Below are positions 1 through 11,383 of a stretch of DNA of 64,000 nucleotides, one piece after another. How positions within the stretch are numbered: the stretch's first letter is position 1; each line of letters starts with the position of its first letter. Origin of the DNA: Gracilariopsis chorda. Taxonomy: Eukaryota; Rhodophyta; Florideophyceae; Gracilariales; Gracilariaceae. A program made the translations under genes and the position numbers. The notes under the pieces are model-generated. The model did no database searches. It was not told where the DNA came from and was given only the letters and a program-made list of their open reading frames with translations. Location: contig NBIV01000025.1 of assembly GCA_003194525.1 (NCBI GenBank), positions 62,001 through 126,000 on the forward strand, given 5' to 3'.

Positions 1-3000
1 GATGGAGTACCTGGGATGAATGAACTGCATTGGAAGATGTTGGAAAACAGTTTGCTGCCGAGGACAGGGTTTTTACCAGAAAGACCTTTTCGTTGGGATA
101 ATGGACGACTGGAAAGTGTGTCTCATGGAAAACCTCTTGAACCAGGTTCAAACAAACGTTTGACGTCTAAAATAGCAGTAAAGCCACTTTCTTTATCCCA
201 TGCCAACCGCTTTCATCCGGACTCTGAGCAATGCACATCGCTCCAGAATACCAATACAGCCTCTGCGCATAGAAAGCTCGCGACTGGAGAAGGTGGAGAA
301 GATGCTATCGGGCTCGGTGTGGGAGACGTGAGAGAGAATGATGACAATGCTCTCATTGTAGGAGACGTAGTGGACCAGGGACATAATCGAGGCATTGTAG
401 AGGACGTATCTGGCTCCAAAATTACCTCTGCTGTTTTGACGAAGGGGAAGGAGCTTTTCGAGATTGACAGAGGATCGCCTGCAGACGACAGACCTGGGGT
501 TTTGGAGAATCGTGAAGAACGATATCCGGAAACTTCATTTGAGAACTTTGAGTTGAGTGTAGCAATGGCATCTGGAGTCTCTACCGATAAGGCTGCCATG
601 GAGGAGGATGGGTCGCTTTCCACACGCACTATTGAATTGGGTGAGGAACGAAGCACCGAAGGCGGTGAAGATCCAATTGAGCTTATAGAACGCTTTCTGG
701 ACGACGATGTGGAGCTCCCTTTCGACTTATTTCACGTCCCTATAGTGGACTTGGAAGGCATTAGTAGGGCTACTGGCCAGATTGAGATTCTGGAAACTGA
801 TGGGGAGGATGGCAAACAGGATGACGAAAACAGTTCGACTGTTGAGTACTATCACAACGAGGATATAGAAGAGTGCTTTAAGGCTGCTGTTCTCGCATTT
901 CTTCAATCGCTTCCTTTGAATTCCCCTGGCCATGATGTCCTGAAGTAAGTTCAACATTTTGCCGACTGTATGGGACTCTACATATTTGTGAGAACTTTTA
1001 TCTATGTTGGTTTTAAGGAGAAGAAAAGGAAAAGTAACGGAGTAGCCGGCGATCAGCGAGTTCAACAAAAAAGCATTCTGAAGTGCCAGAAGTACAACGA
1101 TAAGAAAGAACGTTGTTCGTTTTCGATGACGATCAAGACGGTTTCAGATAGTACTAGTGGACGAAGCTACGTCGCTGACCTCACAGCAGCGGGGAATACA
1201 CACCCGTCAACCCAACACGGAGCTGTGAAGTATTTAGCTCCGAAAATGAGAGCTGAAGCAATTCACATGACAGGAAAGCTACATATGTCTTTCCAGGACA
1301 CCATTCGGTACCTCGAAGACAAGTACAAGAAGCCGATCAATCCTATATCTGCACGAAAGCAACTAGGATATGCGTGCTCAGTGGGTAACCCGAAAGACTT
1401 GGAGTGCATGCGGTTGAGCGAGATTCTTATTGAGCTCAATAGAGAAGATCCAAGAAACAAATTCTTCTTTAAGTGTGACTCCGCTGGACGAATGAAGCTG
1501 GCTTGCTGGTCATTGAAAGAGTGATTGGAGGACTACGAAAATTTTGGGGTAGTACCTGGTGTATCCGTTGATTGCAAAGCCATAGCAAATCTATATGGGT
1601 ATCCACTCTTCACTGTGAATGGAAGAGCAAACGATGGATTCACCTTAACTTTCCTTATGGGTTTCATTTCAGGAGAAATGACGGCTGACTTCACTGAGGT
1701 GCTGTCCTGCTTTAGGTCGATCATTCCAATGTCACCGGCAATGATAACCATGGACCAAAGCATTCCATGCATCAACGCTGTGGAGCAGGTGTTTGATAGG
1801 TCATTCGTGTCTTTAGATGAATGGCATCTTAACCAGAACCAAATGCGCAACGTGACATCATGGTGCGCCCATATAAAACGCCAGTCTTGGTGTGACGATA
1901 TGTCAAGGGACTTGTTTGCTATGCGAAGATCACGAACGGTACAAAATTTCTTGAGACGCAGGGAGTCCTTCCAAAGAAAGCACTTTGAACATTTCGGGGA
2001 AAGACCTCCAGTTTGGTATCGATACCGTTACTTGAAGAAGCCGCACATGGTCGTGAGCTGCTTTAAAGACCTATCCGTCCCTAAGAGGTACCTTTTCCAA
2101 GGTACTGGCTACACGGAGGCATCCAACTTTGGGTACAAGGCCTATATTCTGTCTAAGAAGGTTCCCTTCTCTCATATTCCCTACGAAATTCGTCGACAAA
2201 TGTTGAAAAGAAACGACAGGCGACAGGAAGCACGCCAAAAGCCAGTATCTTCTTTGAGCAGTAGATATCGGTCTCTACGAGATTGCCAGCTACCGTTACC
2301 TGACGCAGTTCTGAACTCCCTTCTACTAGAGTACACGACGTACTCTCTCACGAAGTTCAAAGAGCTGAGCATCGAAAGCGCAAAACACTTTGCGGTTATC
2401 CCAACATCTGTGGTCGAGTACGATACCGAGACCTGTTCCGAACAGCTTTTAGAACACGGGAGCTCAATTGGTCCAGTAGCGCGATTTGAACTGCAGCAGC
2501 GAAGACGTCCGACCTCTTCATCCACGATTTTGCAGCCACAGTCTACACCAGTTGTCGTTTTGTTCGCAACTACGGTTACTCCAACTGATAATGGCCCAGA
2601 GAGCAATCTTCTCGCATCATGCAGCTGTCGCATGTCCCTAACAATGGGGTTTCCGTGTAGACACATTGTGATATGTGCATATGTATACCCAGAAGAACTT
2701 CTCAGACTACCAGATCTAAGTCACGTTTTGGACGACTGCATCCCCATTCACCAACTTTTTGATCCATACTGGAAAGCATCTGATCGCGGAATTTCTGTTC
2801 AACATACAAGCCAAGCACGAAAGCAGGCAGGAGTGTATGAAGAAGAAGAGTTAGAAAAGATGCTGCGCACATCCGCTACAAAAGAGACGGATATTGATTT
2901 CGATGACATAGTGTGCAAAAAAGAAGACGCGGAGGTGCAGAAATACGTGACGAGAGCAGCTGGAATCGCGCTATTTGATCAATGCCACAAACTTGCATCA

Positions 3001-3285
3001 AGCATGAATATGAATGCGGTGGAGCGCGTCCACCAAATCTTGGAAGAAGTCCGTGACCTGTTATCTCAAGGATCGGTGCCACCACTTTCTTTAGTCTCAG
3101 ACTTAGAGAGCCTTCCTGGTTTGCAAAGAAACCTCCTTGTGACTTCCGCTTCTGGAAATAAGGAACACACAGCGATCAAACCAACAAATAAAGGATATGT
3201 TAGAATGAAACGCAGAATCAAAGGATACATGGAGAGATTCAACTCGAAGAAGAAACGTACATCTTCTTCATCTTTGGAGCTATGA
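1..3285 (+). pseudogene. MULE (Mutator-like) transposase with SWIM zinc finger, copy 1, two nonsense codons
   Basis: One reading frame is open from the first base of the window to the stop at 3283-3285, apart from two in-frame stops: TAA at 946-948 and TGA at 1522-1524. At both sites the related copy at 18.2-21.4 kb has a sense codon (GAG and TGG), so these are point mutations, not introns. In order the frame holds an acidic, low-similarity N-terminal part (to about 900), a basic Cys-containing DNA-binding-like region (about 1060-1450), the MULE catalytic core (Asp in VSVDCK near 1570, Asp in TMDQS near 1752, the DEWHLNQNQ segment near 1816) and a SWIM finger of form C-x-C-x9-C-x-H at about 2620-2665. 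The first ATG in the window is at 16, but the frame is already open at base 1, so the true N-terminus may lie outside. The family name rests on the SWIM finger and core layout. Confidence 0.82.
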
Positions 3286-3839
3286 GACGTATCTCAGGAA
3301 TCATCGCAACGGCAATCGAGTCCCTCTTCTGCTGATATAGACAGAGCACAGCGGAAGGCTCTGAGCATAGTTGAAAGCATTTCAAGAGGTTAGGAGGTGT
3401 TAGTAGTTGAATCAAAGTAAATTCTTGTTTCAAGAGCCTCCAAGTAACGTACGAGAATGACATTGGACGAATAAAGGCGCATGAAGCGTGCAAGAAACGC
3501 GGGGATCTGGATAAGATGAAGGAGATGGGAGTAGTGCGTGAACGTGGTGCTAGAGATCTGGCATCGACGGCGGGAGAGATGGTGTGCGAATGTGTCTCCA
3601 GGTGCGCGATCAGGGATCAAAGACGGATGAACACTTGGCGCTTAGGGGTACGTTGTTGCTGGTTTGAGTTGCTCATTTTTATTTTATTGGTCTACTGAGA
3701 CAATAGAGGGCTGTGATTGGCCGCAGCAGAATGTGCATATGCGGGTCATTGAGCTGGGTCCGTTTTTTGGAGAGCTCGTGCTGAGCTGTTCCTTTTCAAT
3801 CAAGTTTTTACGCCGGCTACGCTGTGTAGATTATCCCCT
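3286..3839. other. Gene-free 3' flank of MULE copy 1
   Basis: No convincing coding region. The string acacttggcg at 3631-3640 matches the inner edge of the right inverted repeat of the second MULE (21660 onward), but similarity stops at once. It may be a truncated right terminus of copy 1. Confidence 0.4.
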
Positions 3840-4064
3840 GGCCGTTAAAAAGGAGGGAGGGGCGAATCTACCCGAGATAGGTGAGGTAGCGGAAACAGTC
3901 AATCATAGAGCCGAGTCAAACTTCCGGTATCAGCTTATTTGGACCCGTTTGGGCAGGTTCCTCCTCAACCAACAGCGGCCCTCCATTTCACATCTGCTCC
4001 AATCGATACTGCGAGGAAGATATCCTGACGCTCTCGACCTACTCGGCGCTCGCCAAGTGTTTGT
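3840..4064 (+). repeat. Left terminal inverted repeat of MULE copy 2
   Basis: Begins near ggccgttaaaa and ends with cgccaagtgtttgt. Its reverse complement is found at 21656-21871 with high similarity, including long identical runs such as gacccgtttgggcaggttcc at about 3942-3961. Small indels sit near the outer end. Confidence 0.75.
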
Positions 4065-4408
4065 GGAACGCTTACGCAGACCAAGTAGAGTTTGGCGCCA
4101 ATTTCTCAATATCCAGATCTGAGTTCTTCTTCACCTAGCTCCAAAACTGTTAAGGATTCTTGCCAATCTTAACACCTATCTTTCTGCAGTAGCAGAACAT
4201 CACAAAATCGGTCTCATACTTTGTTGATTTATGTGGTGGATTACAAAGAGATGGAAGGCAGTTTTGTCACGAGATGATGACAAGAAGGCTTTGGAATTGT
4301 GAATAATTCTACAAAGACGTCAAAAAGTTTACCGATATAAATCTTTTCTCTACGGCTCAAAGATTTCGATTGATACATTCGCACGTCTATGTAATCTTAA
4401 AAGCAGGA
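4065..4408. other. Internal non-coding stretch of MULE copy 2
   Basis: AT-rich sequence between the left terminal repeat and the 470-bp repeat. I see no gene or recognisable motif in it. Confidence 0.4.
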
Positions 4409-4460
4409 ACAAGTGGAAACGGCCTTCGGCCGTGGGAGACGCTGCGCGCCGCGTGGTTTT
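4409..4460 (+). repeat. First 52 bp of 470-bp repeat unit 1 (cut by retrotransposon)
   Basis: The start, acaagtggaaacggcc, matches unit 2 at 16203. The unit resumes after the retrotransposon at 15784. The last five bases (4456-4460, gtttt) form the left target-site duplication. Confidence 0.75.
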
Positions 4461-5273
4461 TGAAGTGCAACGCTCTCAGGGAGGGATTCTTGGTACTTGA
4501 CTGTTTTCCCGATATTATCGATTGCGTAGTGTGTATATGAACTACGCCCCACAATGGTGGGTATGGACACGTGGGACACGGTTTTGGGTCAATTGGCGGT
4601 TGGCCACAGTAGTAAATGTTGCCACGAAATGTGGAGTATTTTAGTTGATTTTATTTATTATTTTCACACCCATTTCTGGGAAGCTAGTACTTAGTGCGAC
4701 GGCGCACTGCCGTCGCACCAATAAACCTTCCCCAACAAGGGACCCCAACCTGGGGAATTGGCTCTAGTTTTTACCGCTTGCGCGCGTGCTCTACTCCTCC
4801 TTGGAGGGAAACGCCGTGAACCACGGGACATCTAACCCCCTTGCACATCTAAAGAGGCCCATCCTTGGGAATATAACTGTTCCAATCACATTGGTGTTTC
4901 GCCCTGTATAGGGAGTCCTGTCCACCGGCATTGCCGTATTTGTTCGTTGCTCTCGCGACTCACCCTCGCCCAGTCTTCCTCCTTTCCCCCTTTCAGGGTA
5001 GTACATCCCGCTACCCGCGGCCCTCTTGTGTGCACCCGCTCACACTTCCCCACTTACGTGGAAACATACCTCTACTGAGGATCACACCCCGCTCACGCGG
5101 ATACCGATTCTTCGCCTTCACCTCCCTGCGCAAGTCGCGACAGGTGTCCCTGGTCTTACAAACTGGCTTCGCCGTGACATCCCTGGGAGGGCTCTACCCA
5201 ACTGGGTTCACCTCGTGAGAGGAAGATCCCGAACGTCTTTCGGTGTTTTTCCCCTTTGGGGCATTGCACCACA
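4461..5273 (+). repeat. 5' LTR (813 bp)
   Basis: Starts TGAAGTGCAACGC and ends GCACCACA. It is colinear with the copy at 14951-15783 over its whole length. The visible differences are scattered substitutions and a C/T-rich indel of about 20 bp near 4970-5005, where the 3' LTR is longer. A hairpin plus AATAAA lies at 4694-4725. Confidence 0.92.
4694..4725 (+). promoter_or_regulatory. LTR hairpin followed by poly(A) signal
   Basis: A perfect 10-bp stem (GTGCGACGGC / GCCGTCGCAC) with a 5-nt loop spans 4694-4718, and AATAAA follows at 4720-4725. The same structure is at 15184-15215 in the 3' LTR. Its place in the LTR fits a polyadenylation signal near the end of R; this role is inferred. Confidence 0.6.
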
Positions 5274-5276
5274 AAG

Positions 5277-5294
5277 TGGTCTCCCGACCTAGAA
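5277..5294 (+). promoter_or_regulatory. Candidate tRNA primer-binding site
   Basis: Three bases after the 5' LTR the sequence TGGTCTCCCGACC begins with TGG, the complement of a tRNA CCA end. Its reverse complement looks like a tRNA acceptor arm with a T-loop-like stretch. I could not assign the tRNA. Confidence 0.55.
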
Positions 5295-5378
5295 TCGGTT
5301 TTTGTTTTCCCTCTTACGAGGTTTGTTTTCATTCACCGGAAGTTCCGTGATCGTTTCCCGTCGTAACGGTATTTTCTC

Positions 5379-7553
5379 ATGTCGAGAAATCCTTCCGATG
5401 CGGAGCTAGTGGTTACGCGTAGTCGCTCCCGCGACAACGCGGACACTTCCGAAGTTCGGTTCGTACCCCGTATCCCTATACGGACAAGTTCCAGCCGTGC
5501 TGGCGCCGCTTCATTGCGGAATGATACCCCCGACCAGGAACCCCGGAACCTCCTTTTGCCTTCGTTATCACCCCCGCAGGGGAATGTAGCATCGACTCCG
5601 GCTGTTGCGGCAGTGCCCCAGGCACCCCGGCCTGCTCCCGCTGTCGCGGCTTCAAGCCCCCGTGGAACGGGCGATAACACCCCCCAGGGCACTTCCCTGG
5701 AATCCCAGGTCCGCGCTCTGTGGACCGCCCATGACACCCTTTTAGGGGAACTAAAATCCCTCCAAGAGGTGGTCTTGGCAACCCCCGTAAAGGAGGTTGC
5801 CGAGGAACTCCGTATTTTACGGTCTGACGTCAACTCCGTGTTGGAGAGTTTGGGACAACCCGCCACCTTCATCGAAGGAGTTTAAGCCCGATTTGATCGG
5901 ATTTTTGCCCGCCTGGAGACGCTGGAGCAGTTTGTCCTCATGGACAAACCATCCCCGGATGATCCAGTAAACGAGGCATCGCACAACGACCAGCTTGCTG
6001 GGAAGAAAAAACGCCGTCATCGACGGAAACACCACCGAATATATTCGGACTCCGATTCTTCGACATCGTCGGACTCATCCCGAAACCATTCGTTTAGCTC
6101 GAGCTCCTTGGACTCCGACTCGGAGGACGAGAAGCGAGGCTACTTCTCCCGCTAGAAGCGGTCATCGGCCACTGAAGGTGTGATCCGAACCCGCCAGAAG
6201 GGGAGAAGACACCCCGGTCTTCGGGAATTGAAACCGACAAACCCGGATTACCGGAAGCTTTTATCATACCGGTACTACCGGCTCGAAGATTCGTCACTTG
6301 TACGTACGCCCCGGGGTACGGGAAAGGTGCAAGAATGCATTAACCGAATGCAGCTCTCGCTCCGCAACCATTATTTTACTGGAGAGGACCCGGTCCTAGT
6401 ACTGGATTTCCTATCCCGCTTTATAGCGGAGGCCGATATCCTCGGTATGAATGAGGGACAAGCCTATTTGGCTTTACCGTATTTCTTACGGGGAGTGGCG
6501 GAGGACCAATACAACTCTGTCAGAGGATCTTCTCGCGCCTCCGAGGGAGGGGTTACTTGCTGGCCGGAGGCTGTGCAGTATCTTCTGCGCTCCTACGCCA
6601 CAAACACCGCTATTCAGCAGGCTATCCTCGCTTTGCCAGATACACGCCAGCGTGCTGGAGTGACCGAGACCGATTACTCGGTGCGCCTTAACAAGGCTTT
6701 TTACAGATGTGGTAACGTATACCCCGCTGGGGAGCGCAGTACCATGTTCATCGATGGTCTTGACCCGGCAATCCGGAGTTTAGTTACCCGGTCTCGGGAG
6801 GAAAAGCGGAGGATCACCTATCTCGAGCTGGTCCAACACGCTCGAGCGGAAGGGGATGCACTTCGTACAAGAACTCCGAACAATCGGTCTAAATCCGCCA
6901 AGGCATTGTTGCTAGAAATAGAAGCTTCCTCACTCCCACTCACTGCGGATGGGAACCCTGGACAGGGATTTGATACCGTGCATTTAGTGCAGGGGGATGG
7001 TGTGTCGATACTCACCAGTGATTTGCCGTCGACGACGGAGATGACCTGTGATACGGGAACAGAAGATCCCGTTCTATATGGTGGTAACGGTCGGGTCCAA
7101 CCCCAACGACTCCCGTTTTCAAATGGTCAATCCCATTATCAACGGCCTGGATGGACTGACACCCGCCCTGCGGTTTGCTTCCCCGATACTCGGAATAATA
7201 ATCCGCGTGTCGCGGTGTTGGCTCTCATTTGCCACCTTTGTTATGCCCATGGCCATACCTCGCCTCAGTTTATCTGCTCACTGAAGGATATGGCCAAGGT
7301 GGTGACAAACTACGAGGCCCTCACTCCAGAGGAGAAACTTTCCGTTCCGACGGCTTCCTACCTCCGTGCTAAAACGGAATTTTCCCATGCCCTACCACAA
7401 ATCCCGCGTGCGCGGCAAGCGTCATACACCCCGATTCGGGAGATCAAACAAACATCCGTTGCAACCCCCGCTTATGCGGATAGAAACCACCGTCAACGGG
7501 ATGAAGCACTCGTTGTCGAGGAAACCAACCCACCGCCGAAGGCGGAAAACTAA
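5379..7553 (+). pseudogene. Gag of the chromovirus, two in-frame stops
   Basis: One frame runs from ATG 5379 to TAA 7551-7553, interrupted by TAA at 5883-5885 and TAG at 6153-6155, both with open sequence on each side. The first part is low complexity (Ser/Arg/Pro-rich, then a Ser/Asp run near 6040-6120). The middle (about 6380-6860) has the retrotransposon gag helical pattern, for example LDFLSRFIAEADILGMNEGQ. A zinc knuckle, C-x2-C-x4-H-x6-C, lies at 7230-7277; the last spacing is two residues longer than the usual C-x2-C-x4-H-x4-C. The domain order fits Ty3/gypsy capsid-nucleocapsid. The product would coat element RNA but cannot be made full length here without readthrough. Confidence 0.82.
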
Positions 7554-7740
7554 CTGAGGGAGTCTCCCCTTTGGGAGAGGCGTCCTCAGACAAGAGGCTG
7601 TTGGCGCCCGAGGTGTCCTTGCCTCGCTCCCCGGTGAAAGTCCTCTCGAGGAAAGACACCGCTGACGGGGACTCTGCGCACCTCGGTGTGTTGCGTGGCC
7701 CGTGGATACGGAGTAAAAATTCCGGATTCCCGGTAGAGTC

Positions 7741-8571
7741 TTGGTCTTGGCCAAGCGCAATTATAAGGTCTATGCCGACCTTCGCCTTGATCCCCAGTTT
7801 ATGGTGAGGTTCCTCACCGTCCTGGATACAGGTGCAGGCCCCAAATTTGTTGTGGAATCATTGTTACCCCCGCTTGTGCGCTCTCGTATCCGCTCTGACG
7901 CGGTCCCCGACATTTCGGATACGAACAACAATCCTTTACAAACGGTGGGCACAGTGGAACTCGTCGTGAGACTTGGTACCTCTGTGGTGAAGTTGGACTT
8001 CATCGTTTGCCGTTCATTGGCAGTACCAGTCATACTGGGATGTGATTACTGCCAAAGATTTGTCGACACAATCAGGCCCCGCTTCAGGCGTGTAGAACTT
8101 GACGACGGATCGTCGGTTCCGATTGTTCGCCGCCCGCTAAAGCGGTCCTCTCGGAAACAAGTTCCGCTCTTTGCTGCGCAGGAACCACCGCCCGCGTCCC
8201 GCGAGTCCACCAAGCTCCGCGTCACTGCCTCGGTTTCTATACCGCCTGAGTCCCAAGTCTGGGTGCAGGTAAATTCCTGTCAACACGGTCTTCGGGTTAT
8301 ACAACCCCTCGCCTTGTTGTACGAGAAATCCCAGCTGGCGCTGGCTAATGGAATTGTCTCCATTTCCCCGGATGTTCCTTTCCGGATATTGGTTGCCAAC
8401 CTTGGCAAACACCCCCAGTATCTGGTAAAACACCAAGTAATTGGGAGTGTAACCCCCCATCCTATGGGAATGCTGCCAACGAAGATGACGGCCGCCGATG
8501 TACTCGGAGTTACCACCTCTTCTGAGGAGTTCGCCCCGCCGTCCGAAGACGTCAAGTCTAAGGAGGGGTAG
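7741..8571 (+). pseudogene. Retropepsin-like aspartic protease segment of pol
   Basis: The frame carries the aspartic protease active site DTGAG (about 7828-7842) and, about 70 residues on, the ILGCDYC segment typical of gypsy proteases. It ends at TAG 8569-8571 in the same frame as the following reverse transcriptase, so that stop is probably a mutation. Upstream, at 7571-7740, coding-like sequence sits in another frame, which suggests a frameshift near 7735. The first codon of the open segment is TTG, so no independent start is claimed. Confidence 0.82.
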
Positions 8572-10440
8572 GAAAACGCTACTTCAGCGTCGAACACACT
8601 GATTAACACGGAATTGCGAACCACACCTGTTCCACAGGACAATGCTCCATCGAGCAAGGACCAGATTGATCCGGAAAAGGCACTTGAAGCGCTGGACTTC
8701 AGCCACGTGCCAGAGTCGCACCGCAACAAACTCCGTACAATATTACGGGAATTCACCACAATGTGGGATGGCTCGCTTGGCGAGATTAATGCAACAGAAC
8801 ATCGGATCGATTTAATCCCCGGTGCGCGACCGGTTGCACAACCTCCTTGCAGGGCAGGTCCGCAAGCTCGGGAAGAGGAGCAGTCGCAAGTGAACAAGAT
8901 GCTCCGCGCAGGTGTGATTAAGCCCGCTCAATCACCCTGGGCATCCCCAGTTGTACTGGCTTTGAAGGCCGACGGAACCTGGAGGTTCTGTGTCGACTAC
9001 CGCCGGCTCAATGCCGTGACCGTTAGGGACACGTACCCTATACCTCGTATGGACGAGTGTATTGATACCCTCGGAGACGCCACCGTTTTCACGGCTCTCG
9101 ATGCCAATTGGGGATATTGGCAAGTACCTGTCAGACAGGAGGATCGCGACAAAACCGCATTCAACTGCCACGCAGGAACGTACCGCTTCAAGCGGATGCC
9201 ATTTGGGTTAACCAACGCCCCGCCACCTTTCAGCGTGCAGTAGATATTCTACTCAACCGCTTTAAGTGGCGGCGTTGTCTGGTCTACCTTGATGATATTA
9301 TCATCTTCTCCAACTCGTTGGACGACCATCTCACTCACGTCCGAGACGTGCTGACCGTACTCCGCGATGCGGGAATTACCCTCAAGTTGAGGAAATGCGA
9401 GTTTTTTACAGATACTGTGAAGTATCTGGGTCACATTATCCGTCCTGGACGGTTAGCGATCGAGAAAGCTCGACTCAAATCCCTCGTTGAGGCGAAAGAG
9501 CCCCGTACTCAACCGGAACTGCGCTCCTTTTTGGGGCTGGTCAACGTCTATAGACGGTTTATCCCGACCTTTTCGGATACCGCGGCCCCCTTGAACGCGT
9601 TGTTGCGAAAGGGGAACCCCCCAAAACTGGGAACATTTACGCCCGAGCAATCGGAAGCCTTTAACTCCTTGAAGAAGGCTGTCACATCAGCACCAATCCT
9701 ACATCTCCCAAAACTTGGGTTGTCATACTCCGTAGATACGGACTCGAGTGACTACCAAGTCGGGTGTGCTCTTTTTCAAACCAACCCCGAGGGGGAGCGA
9801 CACCCAATTGGTTATTGGTCGCGCTCGCTCAATGGTCATGAGCGGAACTACTCCGTATCGGAGAAAGAGTGCCTCGCCGTCGTATGGGCGATGACCACTC
9901 TGCGCCCCTACCTTACGGGAATTCACTTCACCGTGTAGACGGATCATTCCTCATTGAGGTGGTTAATGAATATCTCTGACCGGTCGGGACGCCTCATGCG
10001 CTGGAGACTCCGCCTCGCGGAATATGACTTTCAAGTCATTTATAAAAAGGGCGCGCAGAACACCCAAGCCAACGCCCTTTCGCGTTTACCCACAAGTAGG
10101 GAAGCACTCCCAACGGAGGATGATGAAGTCCCATGTTTCATTGCTATAGACCCGGATGATCCGGAATGTGCCGTCGAGGCTGGGCCAGAAAACTGGGACG
10201 AGGATGCTGACTTTGACGAACTACTCGCATCGCGAGATGAATCTGAGAACCGGTTACCGGGAAACTTTGTACCGGTATCACCGGAAGAAATGATCCGAGA
10301 ACAATTCGGCGACCCATTCTGTACGAAGGTTCGTGCCCGTATCAACGGTGGTGAAGATCTCCCTTTCGCGGTAAACGACAAAGGCTACCTCGTAAGGAAG
10401 GTCGAAGCCCGCCCACAGATTGTGGTACCTCATTCCCTGC
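8572..10440 (+). pseudogene. Reverse transcriptase and RNase H segment of pol, frameshifted
   Basis: The RT begins in the protease frame: the ADGTWRFCVDYRRLN block lies near 8970-9010 and the ALDANWGYWQV block near 9096-9130. Near 9220-9230 one base is missing within a ccccg/gcc run. The frame then shifts by one and continues with ATFQRAVD and the catalytic YLDD box (9285-9296). The RNase H domain follows (VDTDSSDYQVGCALFQ near 9730, then SEKECLAVVWA), is cut by TAG at 9936-9938, and continues with TDHSSLRW and the ANALSRLP block near 10070. The family match is strong; the segment is not translatable as one protein. Confidence 0.9.
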
Positions 10441-11383
10441 AGTCGCCGGTGTTACAATTATCACACTACGCCCCCATTGGAGGTCACCCAGGTGGGAGGA
10501 AACTCTACCTAACCCTGCGAAGGGATTTCTATTGGCCCGCCATGGCGGTGGATTGCTACGCAACCGTGCGGTTTTGTAGCGAATGCGAGAAGAATCGCGT
10601 CAAGCTCCGCAAAAATGCGAAGAAGATGAAACTATTCCCCATGTTTGTCGCATCCTGGATGTCAAGAACTTGTCCACGACTACCTACCACCCCCAGTGTA
10701 ATGGGAAAGTTGAACGGTTTAACCGGACGTTACTCGCGGCGCTACGTTCCTACGTCGCAGACCACCCAAAGAACTCGGAAATGTACGCTGATGCGTTAAC
10801 CTACGCGTACAACACGCAGGTACACCGGACTACCGGAGTTTCGCCATTCGAGTTGGTTCTATCTAGAACACCCCCGCCTGTGGCGCTGGAACCCCAAGCT
10901 ACCTTGGACAATTACCCATCAGTGGGTATCTACCGGCAGCAATGGAAGCAATGGCTTTCCAAGCTGGTCCCCGCTGCGCGGAAGTCTATGGCACGGGCCA
11001 AAGCCGCTTACAAGCGGGATGTTGATGCTCGCTTGCGAGGGAAACCGTCCCGGATTCGGGCGAATAACTACGTCTTCATCAGGAAGGAGTACTACAATCC
11101 GGAACGGGAGAAGCGCCATAAACTTTCGCCTGTGGCGGATGGACCATTCAAGGTCATCTCTGTGAACACCGACACTGTCGTGGTAGAGATGGGCGACACG
11201 CACGAACGGATTTCCCGTGATAGTGTTGTCCTTGCCCCTCCTCCCTCGTCAGAGGTAGTCCTGGATCCAGGCAACCCCGTTTCTACGGACTCTGCAACAC
11301 CGGAATCCTCCGGGAGTACTAGGCCTACGGTACTACCACACCCCAGCCGGGGACTCTCAGACCTACTGACCCTGTCGGACTAA
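10441..11383 (+). pseudogene. Integrase segment of pol with catalytic core deleted
   Basis: The HHCC zinc-binding domain is present (about 10455-10600: LSHYAPIGGHPG, then CSECEKNRV). At about 10640 the sequence jumps straight to the end of the core (ILDVKNLSTTTYHPQCNGKV, about 10650-10705), with a change of frame. Gypsy integrases normally have roughly 100 residues here that carry the first two catalytic acidic residues. Only the third, the Glu in GKVERFN, remains. A conserved post-core region with an SH3-like fold pattern (KLSPVADGPFKV) continues to the TAA at 11381-11383. Confidence 0.87.

Noticed and set aside
213-656. Minus-strand 147-codon frame opposite the MULE N-terminal region
   Set aside because: Shadow of the acidic plus-strand frame; no domain and Ser/Thr-rich only by complement.
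5333-5872. Minus-strand 179-codon frame opposite gag
   Set aside because: Shadow of gag. Unlike the antisense ORF at 13110-14896 it overlaps real coding sequence and has no independent signal.
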